From assembly GCA_017590115.1 (NCBI GenBank), contig JAGGNK010007448.1:2768815-2832814 (forward strand): a stretch of 64,000 nucleotides of DNA, written 5' to 3'. The notes under the pieces were generated by a model. It had not been told where the DNA came from. It did not search any database and saw only the letters and a program-made list of their open reading frames with translations. The translations under genes were made by a program, and so were the position numbers. Positions within the stretch are counted from its first letter, which is position 1. The number at the start of each line of letters is the position of its first letter. Shown here piece by piece: positions 1 through 11,900 of the stretch. The DNA is from Montifringilla adamsi (taxonomy: Eukaryota > Chordata > Aves > Passeriformes > Passeridae).

Positions 1-1225
1 CCAAAGAACTTTGCTCATTTACATCACATTGGAGCCCTGAGTATCCAAACATGCCCTTTGTCTTTCCTACACCCATCAGTGAATACTCCTGATACAAACC
101 ATGAAGGGAATTCATGCAAAAAATCACAAACGCATCCAAACCCAGGCTGAGAAATCACAGCAGAAACATGCTAAATCTCCACACATCCTACCAAAAACAG
201 GCTTGGAGGAGTTATCCATTGTGATACATGCAGAAGAAAGTGGAGGGGACGCACATTCTTGCCTAAAAACTAGGATAGAAAGAACTTAAAAGATATTTCT
301 TCTGGAAATCCAGGAATGGAAAGGGGAGAGCCCTGGCTTTCAACATGCTGAATGATCTGTGGATATATCCTGTAGAACAGTCAGATTCTGGAAATCTGAG
401 CGCTGTGGAGGTCACAAGCAACGTTTTTCAGATGCCAGCCACAAGGCACCAGGCAGAGGATTTCTCTGACATGCAGAATTATCTCCTCATTAGTGGGAAG
501 CCACATCATTTCACACCTCGGTGACTTCCTCGCTTTCATGCTCCACTTGCATTCAATAAGAGAGAGCAAGTCATCGAGCACCATCCATCAGCTCAGCACA
601 AAAATCTACTCAGGATTCATTACATGTCTCCAAATTCACACATCCATCACAAAGAAATACATTTTCAGAGGAGCAAAATCAATTAGAAATGTTTTCAAAT
701 AGATGCAGAAATGTTATCTTGTAACTATGCTCTCAGGTAACTACAGGTGTGAAAACATTGTTTTCTGCTCACCTCTGGGAAGGAGAGAAGCCTGTAAGGC
801 AAAGACTGATTTATATTTATATATAATATGAATATTAATATTTACATATGTCATTGATATTCTTGATTTAAGTAAGAACTGCTCTTAAATCCCCCCAGAC
901 ATGACCTGAGCAGGCTCTACCTGTGCTGCAACCTGGAGATAAGCATGTTTCCATCACACCAGCACAGCTACAATGCTCACCACTGCCATCATCCCCTCTT
1001 TCCCTGTAAACCACTGTCAGAACTGTTATCTGCCTGCTCCAGGGCTGCTCGAGGAACAAAGCAGGAAGGTTTGGAACCATTCTGCAGCTCCCAGCTGCTT
1101 TTGCATCAGCAGGTGCCAAGCAGGTCTTTCCTATTCTGGGAACAGGCAAAAAATTGCAGCATCAAGAATACTGGTACTTGTTTAGTCTAAAAGTTGTTCA
1201 TTTAACAGGCACAGAGGTGGCTGTG

Positions 1226-1265
1226 CTTTGCTGGGCTGGGCTTTGCTGGGCTGGGCTTTACTGGG
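1226..1265. repeat. 15-bp tandem repeat, about 2.7 copies
   Basis: Two identical CTTTGCTGGGCTGGG units, then a partial unit with one change (CTTTACTGGG). Confidence 0.85.
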
Positions 1266-4200
1266 AGGGTTTCTGCTGAAGACAAGAGTGGGCAGCCCAG
1301 TGGGGAGGAGAGGGCAGCAGTGCATCCCACGGGGACATCTACCCCTGGGAAACTGAACCCTGAGATGGAAACTGAAGATAAAACCTTCCAAAATACAAGA
1401 GGCAACATAAAATTAGAGTGGCATTACATTCCTGATGTACTGAGGGTGTGTGAGAGAACCCTGTGTAAGATCAGTCAAAACTGGCCTCTCATTTTCCCTC
1501 ATTTTCCCTGACCACCCCACATTTCTCCCACATCCCTGCCTGTTCTAGCACAGCCACACAAGGATTTGGTGACTCCAATCTGGATAGAAGATGCAGCAGC
1601 ATTATTATAAAAAACCTGAGGGACCAACCACCTGTGTAAGATTTGAATCCAGAATTTTGCTGGATTCACAGGTGGAGTTATTTTATTGTGCCACCTTTGA
1701 CAGCTACATGGAGGTTGCCATGTACATGTTCTCCCATGGAACATAGGGAATGTAATTCTGAATATTGCCTTGGACTTAATGACTCCACAAATGAATTTGT
1801 GGGTGAGAAAGAATGGTTTTCCTCTACCACAGGTATAAACACTCATATATCTCACATTAAATTCATGTGTATCAGGGGAATATGTGGCTTTGTGTACAAA
1901 CAAACAGGAGATGGACAAATGAAAATGTTATGAATACATGGAAAATACTCTGATACCACAGAAATATCAGTGTTCTTTGTTTAGCAGGCAGAATGTTGTA
2001 ACAGATAATGGAAAATCTGGAAAACAATCAAACTGTAGAATAACAAGAGTGGTGGAGCTCAAACACTTGATTTAACAATGAGGGCAGAAAAAACAGAGAG
2101 CTCTGGGAGCTTTAGGTGGGTGGGTGACAGCTAGAGAGTGATTCACAGTGGTGAGATGAATGAACAGAGATAGAGGCTGAAAAGGGAAACTGGATGGATA
2201 ACAAACATACACTCTTCCCAGGCTGGAATACTTCTTACTGTCAGCTTAGGAAATAGCTCAATATCTCTTGGTAAAACCTCCAGGCTGAGCCTGGCCTGAA
2301 TATGTCTGTGGAGTGGTGTTGGCCTTTTGAGGAATTCCACTGGAATGTTTCTCTGGTGGTTTTACTAAAAAAGGATACTTGTGACATTTCCCTAACTCCT
2401 TGGGATAGAGCAAGAAGTGTTCTGTATTACTTCTTGCTTCTGAATCTGGGATTTTCAATTATTCCCCAAGAGGGGCTCTCAGCCACTTTCCCAATCTTGT
2501 GTGAGACATGATGACCCAGCAAGGTTTTCTTTTCAGTCCCCTTTGGCTAAAGCTCTTTCCCCTCTCTTAATCAGCTGATTGAACTGGGTTTGGAGTGCCT
2601 GTGAACCTCTGAATTTCATGAAGAAACCACTGCAGCACATCACAAGCCAGAAATACTCCAGAAATGGAGTAGCTGCCTCTAAAAACCCTCATCTTGAACT
2701 CAGGCTCCAGGTGCTCTCAGAGCAGGAGTCAGCTGAACAAATGGACAATCTTCCCTGGCAAATTTAGTTTCCCAGTGCTCAGCACTGCACTTTCCCATGG
2801 AATTGGCTCACCTAATCATTCTTGCTAATGTTTCTTTGTATAAAAAAGGGTGGCGCAATCTGAGCCTTGGAGAAGCCAGGAGAGGAAGAGGGGCTGACGC
2901 ACACCATGGACAAGGGCCTTTGGTAAACAGCATAAATCTTGTGAAAAACATTCAGCAGGATGGAAAAGTCACTTCTCCAAGCCATGCTCTGCTGTACAAG
3001 CTCACTTCCAGAGGCAGGACAGTATCACATCCACGATTCATCAACAGTTGCTGCACAATCTGGATCCTTCAGCAGAGGAATTTGAGCTTGGCTCTTGGTT
3101 TCTCTAATGCTCACTCATTTATCTCCCCAGGCCTCTCATGGCTGATGGATTGCCATCCATCCTGCTCCAGGCCCCACATTGTGCTCTGCAGGCAGGGGTC
3201 CAGAGGCAGAGCAGAGAGAACAAAGCTGCAGCCTGAGTGCTGGGCTGCTCAGAGCTGGGGACGTGCTCACCCTACAGATGAGCTGCTCATCTGCTGGGAC
3301 ATCCTCAAGGCAAAGTCCCTCCAAGGAGCACAGTGGCTCCTTTTCTTTAATTTCTGAGTCAAACCTTTGACACCTTCACTGATAAAAGAAAGGAGATTCC
3401 TGTTGGAGCCACAGCTTCCAGAGGAGCAGAGTGCTGCTCTCCAGCCCATCCACACACCTTGGTTTATAGGAAGTGGTTTGGAGGCTGTCAGTCCCAACTC
3501 CTAGGGATTCTCTGGGCAGGAAGAGCTCTGTCATGGAAGTGGAGACACTTCCAGGACTCCAGCACAAAACTGCTGTGAGTTCCTCTATTCACACACCACA
3601 AGACACTAAAGCTGTGTGGTCTGTTCCTCTCAGGACCACAAGTCCCTCATGGAATTCTCCTGCATTCCTGAAGCCTCTGGAGCAAAAAAAACTCATTTCA
3701 GGGAGCTCCTCTGGGTTAGGACTCAATGCTTACATTAGGGTTAACTACATGGAGCTACAAGAGACAAACAAGCAAATGGAAATATGAAATATTCAGTCTT
3801 TCCTTTCCAGCAAAATGTAGCAAACTTCACTCTGTAATCTTTGCCATCTCTTGAGAGCAGGATCAGGGATATCATTAAAAAAGACTTTTTCACTTGAGCT
3901 GCACTTCATCCCTGTGCAGAGACAGAAGCAACAGTGGCTTCCATCCTGTGTTATGGAAGATTTTGTGATGAGTCCTTTGCTAGAGGTTCACAAGTTCTGA
4001 ATGTTTCAGCTTGCCTCCAAAGAGAGGGCAAAACAAGATTGTTTGGCTTTAGCCTGAGGACTTGGGACCTCCCAAGTGCTGGAACATGGATAAAGAGGAG
4101 TGTCTTGAGGGTAGATGGAAAAGCAAACTTTTGGAAGAGACCACTTGTCTTGTACTGCCCAGGCTTCCAGAGAATTTCTGCTCCCTGTGCTCTGTGTTTG

Positions 4201-4355
4201 GATTTGTCCATTCCTATGCAGGAGAAAGGTCACAGAGCCAGGTTATGTCAACTGCTGCTCCCAGGAGCCCACTGCAGAGCCCTCTTTGTTTACTGGTGCT
4301 CTGAGTAAAGACATAAAACAAATACAGCAGCCAGATGAAGGTATTTTTAAAGAGG

Positions 4356-4382
<27 letters not shown>
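4356..4382. repeat. Poly(A) run of 27
   Basis: An uninterrupted homopolymer in intron 10, with no recognisable retroposon body on its 5' side. Confidence 0.95.
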
Positions 4383-4386
<4 letters not shown>

Positions 4387-5658
4387 AACCAGGAAAAAGA
4401 AGCCACCTTGTGAAGCTTTGGAAGCTGGTGCTGGAAAGACCAGGCTGTGAGATTCCACAGCACATTGTTTCTGCCTCTTCACCATCTCTGCACACTTCCT
4501 TGAAACCTCTCAGTCTTCCAACAGAGAAAGCTGGAAAATGGAAGCCTGCTCACTCCTACCACACAAACCTACAGCTTCCTTTTTTCTGTATGTGCCTCAA
4601 GGCTTCCCAGTTTTTCCCTGCACTGGACACAGGCCTGACTTGGGCCTCAAACAACTTATTCAGGACTGATGGTTTCCAGACCATGTAACTCTCTGATGGA
4701 TTGCTGTCTCTATAAAGCATTCAGAGGTTGTGCTGGCGTGAGCACTGCCAGGGAACATGAACCCATCTTTGATCATTTAAGCTGTGTAATTATTAATTTG
4801 TAAAATCCACACTGTCTGGCATGTGCTTACCTCACAGATAGTCTTTGGGGAGAAAAGGATAAACACCTTGGTATCTGCTAAGGGCAATAAGTGTAACCCA
4901 TCTGACTGTGACTTCACCATCTCTGCTTGCTTAGAGCAGTTAAGGCTTTGCCTCACAGGATTTGGGCTGAGAAACCTAAAGATTCAGGACTTATTTGTGT
5001 TCTATACTGAGATACAGTTCTCTGTGCAACAAACTTGGGCTCAAGATGTTTCACAAAGGATAAAACCTTGTTCAGTGAGTCATCTGATACTAGTCAGTGG
5101 GAGTGGTTTGCAGAAATGGAGATGGCAGAAACAGACAAACATAAGTCACAGTACCCAGTGGAAATGGTGGCTTGGATCAGATTGGGGCAGGAGCCTTTTC
5201 CACTTTTGGATGAGAAAACTGAAAGAGGGCAACATCAGAGCCCCGCTGGCCCTGCTGAGGGATGATGGCCTGCTGTAAAGAGAATAAATTAATCAGAAAC
5301 AAATCACGTTAAACACATTCTGGTTACTCTTCCTCTTAGGATTTTGGCTGTAGAAAGCAAAACATGTTAGAAGACATGATATACAAAAATACCCAGTCTA
5401 GCCTAAAACAAAGAATGAGTTCTACATCCATGCAGGACCAGTGCATGAGCTCTTTGTGAGGCCTCTCAAGGATGAGCAAGAAATCATTGGGAACATGGAG
5501 GTGAACACAGCAGGGAGGGACACACAGAGCTATCCTTCACTCTCATGCTGGCAGAGCTGTCTGCTCTGCAGGAGGTTCCCCAGACATGGATTAGGAAATC
5601 AGGTGAAATCATCCCTGGGCTAGTCCTTGCCCAGTGACCACCACGAGCTGTTACTCAC

Positions 5659-5922
5659 CCGTGGAGCCCTTGACAGTGGTGGGTTTACTCTTGTGCCGTC
5701 CCTTCTCTGCCAGCAGGCTGATGGTGTACTCGGTGCCTGGCTCCAGCCCCCGCAGCAGGAAGGAGGTGCTGTCCACTGGGATCTCCACCTCGCTCTTCTT
5801 CCCAGAGGCACTGGTGTAAACCAGGCGGTAGTGGTCAAACTTGGCCACCGGCCTTCTCCAGCGCAGGGACAAGGTGGTCTCAGTGGGCTCGCTGACTTCC
5901 AAGTCCTTGGGGTTATCAAGAT
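5659..5922 (-). CDS. TNC: TNC exon 10: FNIII domain 5
   Basis: 264 bases, phase 1-1, residues 923-1010 plus the first base of 1011. It starts [10 protein letters not shown] and has the core Trp in LRWRRP and LEPGTEY, ending TVKGST. FNIII-5 is the last constitutive domain before the alternatively spliced FNIII cassette, and in mammals binds growth factors and heparin. The donor is CACGG then GTGAGT at 5658. It is the last TNC exon in the window. Confidence 0.96.
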
Positions 5923-8900
5923 CTACAGGGTGAAAAACAAGCAAAGTTGAGGTGTCTCTGAATTGCCCCGAGAGAGTTTTTCAGGCATCTGTAGAGGAAT
6001 ATTGTGGGATTCACATTCTCTGAACCTGAGAGGAGCAGTGAGAGAAGCAGAGAAAAGAATGATCAAAACAATTCTTATCTCACTTGCCGTGCCTGTGTTG
6101 TGCCACAGTAGAATGCAATATGGAGATTGTTTACCCAGAGTGATGGTGTTTTGTTTTCTTGGCCTATCAGGGCCAAGTGTGTGTGTGTGTCGGGACTGTT
6201 GGCTGACAGTCACGAGATGAGTGCAGTTGAGAGCAGTTAAGTGCTTAGCAAATTCAGTTTAGATGTAATGTAATATAGTGTAATATAGTATAGAATAATA
6301 TAGTATAATAAAGTAATTAATTAGCCTTCTGATAAAATGGGGTCAAATTAATAATTTCTCCCTGCCATGGGGGTTGCTTTAATTACTATAGAATATCTCC
6401 ACTGGGGGTCTGGCAGCAGCTCAGCACCTGCCCACCTTTGGGACCCTTTGAAATGGGTAGAGAATGATGATGTTCTCCTTTACAGACAAAACCAGAACAA
6501 ATTTCTCCCACTTACACTTGAGAGGCAGAAAAAAAGCCTTCAGATAATTCACCTGGGAAAAGGGGGTATTGTGTGAAAAATTCTGGATTGGAAGGTCAGT
6601 CAGAAGTACTGCAACCTCTCTTTGTCACATCAACATTTTGGCCACCAGCATTCCTGCCAGAAACCCTGACAGATAGAGGATGGCCAGAGTGATCAGTGTA
6701 AGTATAATTATCATTAAGGAGCTCACCTGGAGATGAAACTCCCAGAACATTAAGAGGAACAGGAAAAATAAGTCGGATTCAGAGGTCATGAACTTTGTGG
6801 GATTTTTTTTGTTTTCCTTGAGGGGAAAAGTAGCAAAATGAAATCAAGAACTTTCTAAAATATCGCTTCCAGTATCTCTCAGAAATGAAAGAGTGGCTCC
6901 ACCTGAGTTGCCTCCTCCAGAGCCCAGATGGGATCAGGACACTCACCAGTGCCAGCATTGATGGTAGCAGGAGCACTTTCCCTGTCATTCCTCACTGCTG
7001 TCACTCCAATGCCATATTCAGTTCCAGGTCTCAAACCTACAAGATGAGGAGAAGAAATATAAGTTCCTGTCCATATGAATATGCCTGCAGGCATATTCAT
7101 TTGTTGGAATAAGGAAGGCTGAATGGATGCAAAGTAAGAGATCTGCTTTCGTCTATGCAGAGAATTGAGGTTTATGTTGGCCCTCCAGTTGACATGCTGC
7201 ACACTGGCACCAGTGAATCCCACCCCTAGCACATGAAAATGCCTCTTGAGCTTGGGATGTGAAGCCACTCCCACAATGCTGCTTAGAACTAGGGGAACTG
7301 ATTCGTTGGATTCAGTGATGCCTGTGGAAGTGAAATGGTTTCATATATTCTGCTGGCCGGTAAATCCATTTCATGTGGCTTTCAGTTCAATTTGGTCTAC
7401 TCAAATTATAGAATCATGGAATAGTTTGGGTTGGAATGTACATTAAAGATCATCTCATTCCACCCCCTGCCATGGCAGGGACACCTCCCACTGTCCCAGG
7501 CTGCTCCAAGCCCCATCCAACCTGGCCTTGGGCACTGCCAGGGATCCAGGGGCAGCCACAGCTGCTCTGGGCACCCTGTGCCAGGGCCTGCCCACCCTCA
7601 CAGGGAACAATTCCTTCCTAATATCTCATCTAATTTCAAATTTGTAACCTCTTATCCCCAAAAAATGTGATTGAGATCACTGAAAACTTGTTTGTACCTC
7701 TAACGTATAGTGACCACAAGGACATTCTTTCTCCATGTCCATGCCCTGGGGTGACAAAAACAATGTGACATTAGTGACAATCTCTCCATTCCCCTACCTG
7801 TGAGTGTAGCTCTGGTTGTGGCCTGGCTGCCCTTGGGCACCGTGATTTCCACGTGGTCCCCACCAGAGATGGGGGCAAACTTGATTCGGTAATTATCGAC
7901 ATTGGCATGGCTGTTCTTCCACTCCAGGGTGATGCTGCTGTCAGTCTGGGACACCCGCTTCAGGTTCCTTGGAGCATCCAGGTCTGGAATCAACCAATCA
8001 ATAAATAAATAATTAGGAATATTTCTCTTCTGACAGCAGTCTCTTGTGACAGTGCTTTTTAGAGGATGAAATCACCCATAAAGCTTCCTCTCACTTGATC
8101 CTGTTATGTCTTAACTATAAAAGCCAGAGGTCTTCTAGCATGAAAAGCAGAGTTCACCAGGTTCAGTTCAAGAAATTTAACTTCTATCTCCTGAGACAAA
8201 AATAACATTTTCACTTGTAATAATTAGCTTTTATTACAAAATCGGTTTGTGGAAAAACATACTTGTATGAGAATAGTTCTCCTTTACAAATACTTCATCT
8301 TTCAAAAGGTAAAAAGAGAAAAGAACTGGTCATCTCTAGAATTTCTGTTCAGTAACATCTTGCATTCATGGCTGGAAGGATCTCTAAGTCTCAAAAAAAG
8401 GTGAATATTATGGAGATATTAAATGAACTTTCATTTTTCACACCTACAGTAGCCTCAAATCCTGCTCTGAAATAACAACTGTATTTTAGGATGAAAAGGA
8501 ATGTAATTAGCTGCTCTCTTAATGCATCAAGCCTTGATAACCTGCTAAAGGACCCACACTTTCCAAAAACATTCCCAGAATCACTGAGGATCACAGTAAA
8601 TTTATAAAAGAATGGCAGGAAATATTTGCAGAACTGAAGAAGAAAAAAAAAAAACCAAAACAGTTATCTGCTTCTAAACTAATTAGACAAAGACAAATAA
8701 GATGGAATAGGAACTATGGAAGATATTTAGCTCATCAGACAGATAAATGATCCAGAGGAATTTGCTTTTTGAAGTAGAGATTTAGGGTAAAAGACACAAT
8801 AACCTAATTCCCATTTTTAAAATACATTTAGATTCTTGTGGGGCGGTCAAAATATTTTGGTGACCCAACAAGACATAAAAGGCACAGGAAATTATTCTCT

Positions 8901-11900
8901 TCTTTCATGTGCCTCTAAAATTGGGCTGGTTTTGTGTTGATCAGTAACTGCCAACTCCAGCAACAAGACACAAACAGCACAGGAGGATGCGTGGTCCCTG
9001 TGGCACCTTCCCAGCCCCTCACCTGTGACAAAGACTTCCTTCACAGGGTCACTCTCCATGTCCCCTCGACGAGAGATGAGCGTCACCTCATACTCCGTGT
9101 GTGGCCTCAGGTTGCCAATGGAGTATTGGTTGTCATCTTCAGAGAGGTCAATGGTTGTCCTGTCCCCTGGAATGTCCTTGGGGCCATAAGTGAGCTCTAC
9201 ACCTTCAACTTCAGCCAAGGGTTTGGACCACGTGATGAGAGCCGTGGTGTCAGTAACATCTTTGGCCTCCACCTGACTGGGGGCATCAAGCTCTGTTACC
9301 AAGCAAAAAAGAGGGGAAAAGGCGCTTTAAAAAGGAATCTTGCCATGAAAAACACCCATATTCTTATGCTTTTAATTGGTTAAAATTAGTATCCTCATTT
9401 ATGCTCTTCCTTTAGTTCCTATAGTTTTAGACTCCAAATAAAATCAATCCATCAGAAGTAAATCCATCAAAACTCCTTCAAACCAGGAGATGCTGAAGGA
9501 AAGACAAGCAGGAACCCTAAGAGCTTCCCCACCTTCACACACTCTTCATGCAAATATCACCAGGATGAAACAAATCCTAGCTAGAAATTCTAGTTCCTGC
9601 TGATGTACATCTTGAAAAAGGAATAAAAGTGCATGCTGCCTGCTACCTTCTAGCTGGACATAAATTTTCTTTCTGCTTCAAACAGGTAATGTGGAGAGGA
9701 ATTATTTTTTCCTCATGTATTCATTAGCACTATTTCCTTCCCCCGCTCCCATTAACTCACAGTGTAGAGCTTGACTTTCTCTTTGTTTACAAAACCCCAA
9801 AGAGCAGATGTTTTGTTGGTGGCCAACTAAAACCAGACCAAACACAGGCTTACTTGTGGTGATGACTTTGGACAGGCCTGGTCCTCTGGTGTTGTTCTTC
9901 ACTATATGGATGGACACATTGTACTGCTGCCCAGGTGCCAAACCTGGCTGCATGTAGGATGTCTCTGGCCTTTTCAAGCTGCTGGTTATGTCACCATTAT
10001 CATCCTTTTTCTGGAACACATGGGACAATCAGTGAGTACAGACATAAAAATACAGGATTTTTCACTCTACACATGAAACTGCTTCCTCACCATATTATGG
10101 AAGACCAGCTCCCAGCCATCAAAAGAAAAGTTCAGAGGGTCCCACTCCACCTGGACAGATGTTTCCCGAACAGATTTGAATCTCAGGCCTTCTGGAGCAG
10201 GCAGATCTGTGGCAGAAGAAAGAGATATTCTCACATGAGAGCAAATAAATGGGGCACTGGGGTAGGACATCTTTCCACTTCTAGAAATATCTGCCAGGTG
10301 GGGATCTGCAGCTGAGGTGGTTAAGCTCTCCTCAGATCCAGTTATTGTGGCTTTGGAGAGACTTTCCTGAGATGGTTAAATATCACCTTAGAATAAGAAA
10401 AATTTTACCCTCGAAATCTCTTTTTTGTGCCCTCTTGAAAGAAGCCTGGTGTTAGTTTTGGAAGTCAGGAGAACTGAATCCTGCCCCCGCTCTCTACAAA
10501 TGAGAGCTCAGTGACAGAAGTCAAAGAGCGCATTTTAATATTGGGATGTTTAGATATGACAGTGATGTGCACAAAACAAAAAGAAGATGAACAACAGAAG
10601 GACAGACAGGCCAGATCAAAGGTAAGATGTAGTAAATCACAGCAAAGATGCAAAACAAATATAACCTCTACTTTAGCCAAAATAGTTTGAATTCAAGTGA
10701 TTTCATATTGCTCTTTTATATGCTGCTACATTTTAATTTTTTTTTCTCAGGAAGAATTACCAGAATTTTTAAAATTAATATTATAGTAAAGAAATGTACA
10801 TTACAATAAAGAAATGTGCATTTTAATAAAGAAGCCAGGGTTCCTAATTCATGAAGACATCATACTGGGAGACACTGAGAGCAGAAGAGCTTGTGAACTG
10901 TGCTTCTAACACAGTCTCTGGTATTGGAAAAAAGTGCAAAATGGAAGTGCAGAAGGCTGTTTTTTCCAGGCCAACATTTGAATTGGAAGCAGAAAATACA
11001 AAAGAAATGATATCCCAAAACTGGAATGTAAATCAATACATCTTAACTGAAAATAAAAAATGCAGAATAAATACCCCTAAGAAAAGAATGCAAGTCAACA
11101 CATACAATGTGAAAACAGAAAATGGAAACTAAGCAACACCCCAAAAGAGTGATGCAAATGGAGTAGACAAAAGGATGAATACAGGGAATATTAAACTCAC
11201 ATGTGGCTACCCTGGCGCTGACTGGAATACTCTTCTTGTTTTTCAGGATTGCAAAGACACGGATAAAGTACTCCACCCCAGGCTCCAGCTCGTGGATGGT
11301 GGCAGCTGTGTGGTTCCCTGGCACGGTGAACTGCATGTCCAAGCCACCACTGCTGGTGGGGACGTAGGTGACGAGGTACTCGTTGACGAGGTTCTCGTGC
11401 TTCCACTCCAGATTGACAGTTTTATCTGTCACGTTGGTCACAGTCAGCTCAGTTGGAGGAGACACTGGGAAAGGGAAAAGAAAAAAAAAAAAAAAAAGAA
11501 AGTGCCAAACCTAAGTTATAAGAAGTTCTCAAAGCTCAGGAAATAATGACTTGCCCAGTTTCACATTTTCCCAGGAGCGGTTCCTAGGGCTCATCTCACA
11601 CGCAGGGAATGGGGAAGGCATGTCCCACAAATTAGCTGCTGAGGAAAGGAATGCTCAGCTAATGGAGACTACAGACATTTCCAGAAGCCAATTTCTGCTG
11701 TCACACTTGCACACAACCTCTGGCTGACTGTGTTCCAGGTGCTCCTCTCATGGCTGCAGCACAAGACTGCTATAGCTGGGTCCCGAGGGATTCAGATGTT
11801 TAATTCAACTGCCAGCAGCATGTGACAGTAGAGCTAGAAGTCCTGGGATGTGCACAGATTTTCCAAAGTAAAATAAAATATTATTATTTGAGTAAATACT

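Larger units (their letters stand above)
1..5658 (-). other. TNC: TNC intron 10, incomplete at the window edge
   Basis: It begins with donor GTGAGT at 5658 and has no acceptor in the window, so it is longer than 5.6 kb. The next exon should encode the first alternatively spliced FNIII domain. Neither strand shows an FNIII-like exon here; open frames such as 2797-3357 have no recognisable domain. Only a short 15-bp tandem repeat (1226-1265) and a 27-A run (4356-4382) stand out. Confidence 0.8.
7037..7797 (-). other. TNC: TNC intron 8
   Basis: Phase 1 intron of 761 bases with donor GTAGGG and acceptor TTGTAG. It contains a CR1 fragment (about 7405-7655) in the same orientation as TNC, and a 26-bp perfect palindrome at 7075-7100 close to the acceptor. 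Confidence 0.9.

Noticed and set aside
2797..3357. 186-codon plus-strand open frame in intron 10
   Set aside because: Composition is like translated non-coding DNA. No FNIII or other motif, and on the strand opposite TNC.
1..5600. Search for the next TNC exon (first alternatively spliced FNIII domain)
   Set aside because: No minus-strand segment with FNIII hallmarks (core Trp, then LxPxTxY) and flanking AG/GT was found, so the exon most likely lies beyond the window.
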